DNA of 64,000 nucleotides from Acanthaster planci. Taxonomy: Eukaryota; Echinodermata; Asteroidea; Valvatida; Acanthasteridae. The translations under genes and the position numbers were made by a program. Under the pieces are notes generated by a model. It had not been told where the DNA came from. It saw nothing but the letters and a program-made list of their open reading frames with translations, and did no database searches. Below, one piece after another: positions 59,783-64,000 of this stretch; within the stretch, counting starts at the first letter, position 1; the number at the start of each line of letters is the position of its first letter. The DNA lies in NCBI RefSeq assembly GCF_001949145.1, contig NW_019091467.1:617681-681680 (forward strand), given 5' to 3'.

Positions 59783-61840
59783 GTAAAATATACCTTTTCT
59801 GGTTGTAGGCTAGCATTTTTACATTTACCATCCCATAGCAGTGTCATCTTCAGCAAAGAAAAGATGAATTTTATACATATCTCTGGACATCAGGCAACTA
59901 GTGTGTTGTATTGCCAGTGCCCTCAAGCTTGAAAGGTCTGTTTTTGCTTGTTTTGGGGCAAGCATAGGTCTGCAATCTGAATCTGCATGTTGCCTATCAT
60001 TTAGAGCTAGATCTAGGACTTCACTCCATTAGAAATACCCAGGGGCACGCAGACAGTAGACCTAACCATAGCTCTAGAAGCCCGTTTTGGACACTTTATG
60101 TCTCATATCTTATTATAACACAAGCATGTTTTGAAATTGTCATTTTTCATGTGTTTTTTTAGTTTTGGAACCACTTGCGGCATTGTTTTCTTACGACAAA
60201 ATTCTATGAAACTCTTCTTATGCTGAAAATATACAGGTGTCCATATTATGTTCTGCCTGTCGTGTAAAAGTGAAGCTGAAAGGAAACCCACGTCCACACA
60301 TATCTGCACTCCAGGTTGCATTTCCTGTATTACATTATCTATTTGAAATTTGTTTACTTTTGGCAGCAACTGATGAAGTACATGAGTGATTTTTGGAATG
60401 AACCACAGCATGGATCATGTTTCTGCATCCTGTTTCAGCACATGAGAGAGTTTATTAAAGACTATTCTGTTTTTACTTTCCAAACATCCGTTTAAAGGCA
60501 TCAAATACATGTAGTGTCCAAGTAACTCGAACAAGTGGAGTTTTGGGTCTTGTAGTTATAAAAAAAGCCCAAAGGGTCTGCTCTTTCTATGTCAGTTTCA
60601 TTTGGCCTATGTGGCTGGTAAATGTATGGATGGCTGCCAGTATAGGAGAAAAAGTGTAGCCTTTTGCACTACAGATTGTCAAACAGTGTGGCTCAGCAAT
60701 GACACGCATCAGAATCAGTAATCAAGTAATGTCCATTACATGTACATGTAACTGAATGTCACTTTATTTCCTGGAATGATGTGGCAAGCTTGGGTGGCTA
60801 TCAGTCTGAAGTCGGATGATTTTGTAATTTTTTTTCAGTTATGACCAGGTGACATAAATTAGATACAGAGATAGCGCAGAAACACAGCAGCCTGGCGTCA
60901 TAGAGTAGCAGTTGTAGTTAAGTTTGACAGTAGGAAGCTGCTGTGCTGGGGGTGGTAGTGACGGTGACAATGGCTGTGGTGACAATGGTGACAGTAGTGA
61001 CAGTGATGGTGGTTCCACTATGTAAAATTATAAATACAAAACTACTACTAAATGATGTATCCCCATGTAAATCCTATGTGTGCCTGCTTACTTACACCGG
61101 TACAACTGTTCAAAATTTAAATCTGTTGCTCTGAACTATCTCAAAAGGTAATAAATAACAATCTGGTCAAAAGGAGCAGATGAATGAGCTACACATATAT
61201 GCATGTGCCCAGCGCCCTCATTAGTAAAGAGGCAAAAGTCCTCATTAGTAAAGAGGCGAAAGTCCTAATCATGTAAAAAAAAAAAAAGTTGGTTAATGAC
61301 AAATTCTTAAATTTATGACCTGAATCCACTGGAAACCCTACAACGTTCATATCGATCTAAAGACTAAAATTTACTATTCACTTTGCTAAGCTGGCAAGGT
61401 CTTCGCAAATTAACGGCAAAAGAATGACGATTTTCTCAGAAATTCACCACACAATGCGGCATAAAATGGTGGAATGGAATGAGCGCTCACACATAACACC
61501 ATGAGGCAAGTCACTGCACTTGCGAACAAAACAATACAGAACGACATTCTGACCACTACAAAAAGAATAATTCATGAAGTGTAGAAAAATGAAGGTCAAA
61601 AATACATTCTGAGGTAAAATGTAACACCAAATGAGGCTGATATTTCTGAAGAATTTGGCTGCCCCAGCCAGGCAGCATATAAGTGATCCGTAAGCAGATT
61701 ACACCACATGACTTGCCACTTGATTTTGCCAGAATCGCAGGCAATTGCGGGAGAACATTCACATCTTATTGTTGACACCATATTGCCTGTGGGCCATCTT
61801 CCCTTTTAATACTTACTGCTCTTGCACTACCTTTCTGCAG
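59783..61840 (+). other. Intron between EGF exons with simple repeats
   Basis: No exon was found. It holds a gtgacaatgg-type simple repeat at about 60945-61015 and a direct duplication of about 25 bp (cctcattagtaaagaggc, copies near 61217 and 61242). It is otherwise unremarkable AT-rich sequence. Confidence 0.55.
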
Positions 61841-61960
61841 CACCTTGCGAAGTGGGCAATGACTGCATGAATGGCGCTACCTGCATCAACATGTTGGCCA
61901 ACGTACGCGGATACACCTGCACCTGTCCAGTGGGTTTCATGGGAGACAACTGCCAGACGG
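61841..61960 (+). CDS. Exon: EGF-like module after SEA
   Basis: A 120-nt exon, phase 1-1, acceptor tttctgcag and donor gtaaga. Starts A-P-C-E-V-G-N-D-C and has six cysteines. C-M-N-G-A-T-C fits the O-fucosylation consensus, followed by I-N-M-L-A-N-V-R-G-Y-T-C. Ends F-M-G-D-N-C. Confidence 0.93.
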
Positions 61961-61977
61961 GTAAGATTTGGACCAAA

Positions 61978-62570
61978 TTTAAAGGAACCAGGAAATGAAT
62001 TTTTCTTAGAATCACTTGTTGTGTATCTCTATACTGTTCTTTCATGTATGAAGACTGTTTGACATCTCTTTTGAGTTTCGTGAACTGAACAGTGCACTTT
62101 TTCAAACATTAAAAATTGACCAAGCATTTCTGGACAAGTGAGGGTGCTTTTGCTTTGATTTAAATCGAGGAAGACATGGTTCACGTTGAATGTTTTCATG
62201 TTCAAATTGTGAATCCCAAATTTGCTATCTGAGAACATTTCTGTGGAAAGGATTTTTGTTGCATTATTGCCATATACTTACACAGCAGTAAATTGGCAAA
62301 GAAAAGAAACTCTGCCATAGCAGTGGTTAAAAAAATCTAGACATTTTCTGTGCACAAATCAGCGCAACATTGAGATTCAGTGCCTTGGATGACATCATAA
62401 TTCTGCTCACGAATATGCAAATATGTATAAGCATAAAACAAAAACATCAAAATATGGGTTAAAATTGCAAAACAAAAATTTAAAATAAGGTTAATTGAAA
62501 CCCCAAAATGTAATCTCAAGGGTTTTTAGTAAAATTTATAAAAATATTTCTATTTCTTGGTTCCTTTAAA
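61978..62570. mobile_element. About 590-bp MITE with AGGAACCA ends
   Basis: The left edge tttaaaggaaccaggaaat and right edge atttcttggttcctttaaa are inverted repeats with one mismatch. The outermost tttaaa is palindromic and may include a ttaa target site, so a piggyBac-like origin is possible. The interior is AT-rich and non-coding. It begins about 17 bp after an EGF donor site. Confidence 0.65.
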
Positions 62571-63254
62571 AAATTATTATTGAGGGCAGATGTTTCGATG
62601 GACTCTGTACACACCTGTGCCTTTAGCAAGAAAATGAGAAACATTAGTGAATGACATTTGAGGAGTCACATTTGGAAACTGAGAACAGATTAGGAGTGAT
62701 TCACAGAATGATTAGCCATGGACAGGTTATCATGGATTTTTTTTGGATGGGGGGAGAACATTTGATCACAGTTAGCATCCATGTGCCAAATGATGTTCCT
62801 CTTTAATAAGGGGTAATGACAATTTAAACTACAATCCGATTGCATGTCAAAAACAGCCCATGTTCATTCACACTGCCTCGAAATGTGATTCTGTTTGTCA
62901 TCCAACTGCAGTTTTGAATGGTACTACAACTATACATTTGTTTCATATTAAGTGTATATTGTAGGATAATGTTCATGAGAGAATATTCAAATGAGAAAGT
63001 CTTTGGTGTTAGTGCCTGGTTGTTGGCTGCCTGGAGGTTCCAGTCTTTCCAACCTACTGATCTGTACACCAGCTGTAAAACGCCAAAACCTTCATTAGCC
63101 CAAATGAAATGGCTTGTAATACCTATGATACTACCGCCCAATGCGACTGAAATTTGAAGTCCTTCCTGTCAGTATCTAGCATGCCTGTGGGCCTCCAAAG
63201 ATGGCACCCAGTGACTCCCACAGTCTGGACACTCTGTTGTTCTCTTTTTTGCAG

Positions 63255-63347
63255 AATGTACACTGTCATGCAGCAATAACGGCACGCTTGACCTCGCCAC
63301 CTGTTCTTGTTCCTGTGTTGAATACTGGGATGGACCCAGCTGCTCAG
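63255..63347 (+). CDS. Exon: short EGF-like module, last in window
   Basis: A 93-nt exon, phase 1-1, acceptor tttttgcag and donor gtaggt. It encodes E-C-T-L-S-C-S-N-N-G-T then T-C-S-C-S-C, and ends Y-W-D-G-P-S-C. Six cysteines in a C-x-C-x-C arrangement, a compact EGF-like type. N-N-G-T includes a possible glycosylation site. Phase 1 at the donor shows that the gene continues beyond the window. Confidence 0.88.
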
Positions 63348-64000
63348 GTAGGTTGGAAGAGACTTCCACAGTTTTTGTTATCCATGATAGAAATGCCTTG
63401 ACCGGTATGATATGAAGTTCTGATTCTGGTGAAATCTGACTTGTCCATATTCTAAGTTTGTCAGTGAGCCCATACTTGACGAAGTCCAAAATTTTCAATG
63501 ATAGCAGAATACCCAATTACTGTCACTTGAAGTTGAGGTACTTTTGTTAGTTTTGTAGGTGGGTGGTGGGTTCGTTTTTATCTCCTTCTGCAATAAATAA
63601 TCTTATAGCCACTTTTATTTTTTTACTAATACAGAGAAGTTAGCAATGCCAAATGAAATCTCAAAGTCATATTTTTTCAATTTGGCTTCTTTTAGTAGTA
63701 AATCAACTTTGCAAGCTTTGAACATTTTCAAGTCAAGCTTTTCATTTATACTAATATTTATCTAACATTGGAGAGGGCTAAGTTGTCAAAATGATTGTAC
63801 GCATGTACACAACAACCAGTAAAACTCTGAACAGTCTAATAAATGAAACTTATCAAACACCTAAAAATAACAAATATCAAAGATAAGATAATAATAAATG
63901 CATAATGTTATATATATTTAATTATAAAGAACACAAAACTCTTGAATTTGGTCAAGTGTGATCTTTGATTTTGTTTGAACCTGTAGTTTATAGTGTGCAA
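63348..64000 (+). other. Intron running off the window
   Basis: AT-rich sequence after the last donor. I see no exon, repeat or other feature in it. Confidence 0.6.

Larger units (their letters stand above)
141..63347 (+). other. Gene span: giant MUC4-type NIDO-AMOP-VWD/EGF/SEA protein, open at both ends
   Basis: This entry joins all exons listed below into one transcription unit. Called exons have GT-AG borders and matching phases: most domain exons are phase 1-1, while the NIDO core, one VWD junction, one EGF junction and the SEA junction are phase 0. The domain order is mucin-like Thr/Pro segment, EGF, HYR, NIDO, AMOP, VWD, Ig/cadherin-like segment, about twenty EGF modules, SEA, four EGF. 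In known families NIDO-AMOP-VWD occurs together in MUC4 and related membrane mucins, so an extracellular mucin-like or adhesion role is inferred. No signal peptide or transmembrane helix is visible because both ends lie outside the window. Two adjacent genes with a boundary in the 225-15682 stretch cannot be excluded, but no promoter, start codon or poly(A) context supports that. Confidence 0.8.

Overview
The window looks like animal nuclear DNA. It has dozens of short exons of about 65-460 bp with GT-AG borders, introns of 0.1-3 kb (one of about 15 kb), many miniature inverted-repeat transposons, a Penelope-like element, a SINE and an LTR retrotransposon remnant. There are no operons and no bacterial signals. 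The domain mix (HYR, NIDO, AMOP, VWD, calcium-binding EGF, SEA) and the repeats suggest a marine invertebrate deuterostome such as an echinoderm or hemichordate. The species is not determinable from the sequence alone.

Almost every coding base I can support belongs to one plus-strand gene that runs through the window and is open at both ends. In order the exons encode: a Thr/Ser/Pro-rich mucin-like piece (141-224); two intact EGF exons inside a tandem array of decayed EGF-exon copies with an assembly gap (13958-16430); a HYR domain (18491-18751); a NIDO domain (20560-24271); an AMOP domain (24271-27982); a VWD domain with a GDPH motif (28618 to about 34430); a linker and an Ig/cadherin-like strand region (to 36050); twenty EGF-type modules, most of them calcium-binding (36100-56320); a SEA domain (56881-57590); and four further EGF-like modules (59172-63347). 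The NIDO-AMOP-VWD core is the signature of MUC4-type membrane mucins. The long EGF array and the SEA domain make this a giant multi-modular relative, probably a secreted or membrane-anchored extracellular protein. The beginning (signal peptide) and end (transmembrane anchor, if any) lie outside the window.

From 225 to about 13950 I find no convincing exon. This stretch is intron or repeat sequence: a weak AT-rich element (1530-1791), a 400-bp inverted-repeat element (3908-4307), two diverged copies of a roughly 1-kb repeat (6012-7290 and 12991-13925), an LTR retrotransposon remnant with a primer-binding site (7361-8676) and a TTAA-flanked piggyBac-like miniature element (9134-9353). Introns further on hold a 1.3-kb element with inverted arrays of a 19-bp repeat (24893-26214), a SINE (about 39603-39925), two members of one hAT-like family (40792-41261, 55643-56158), a Penelope-like retroelement split by a nested miniature transposon (49330-51010), a 12-bp minisatellite (57645-57850) and several other inverted-repeat elements.

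Exon positions were set by hand from splice sites, reading frame and phase. Every consecutive pair of called exons joins in frame, which is strong internal support for the model.
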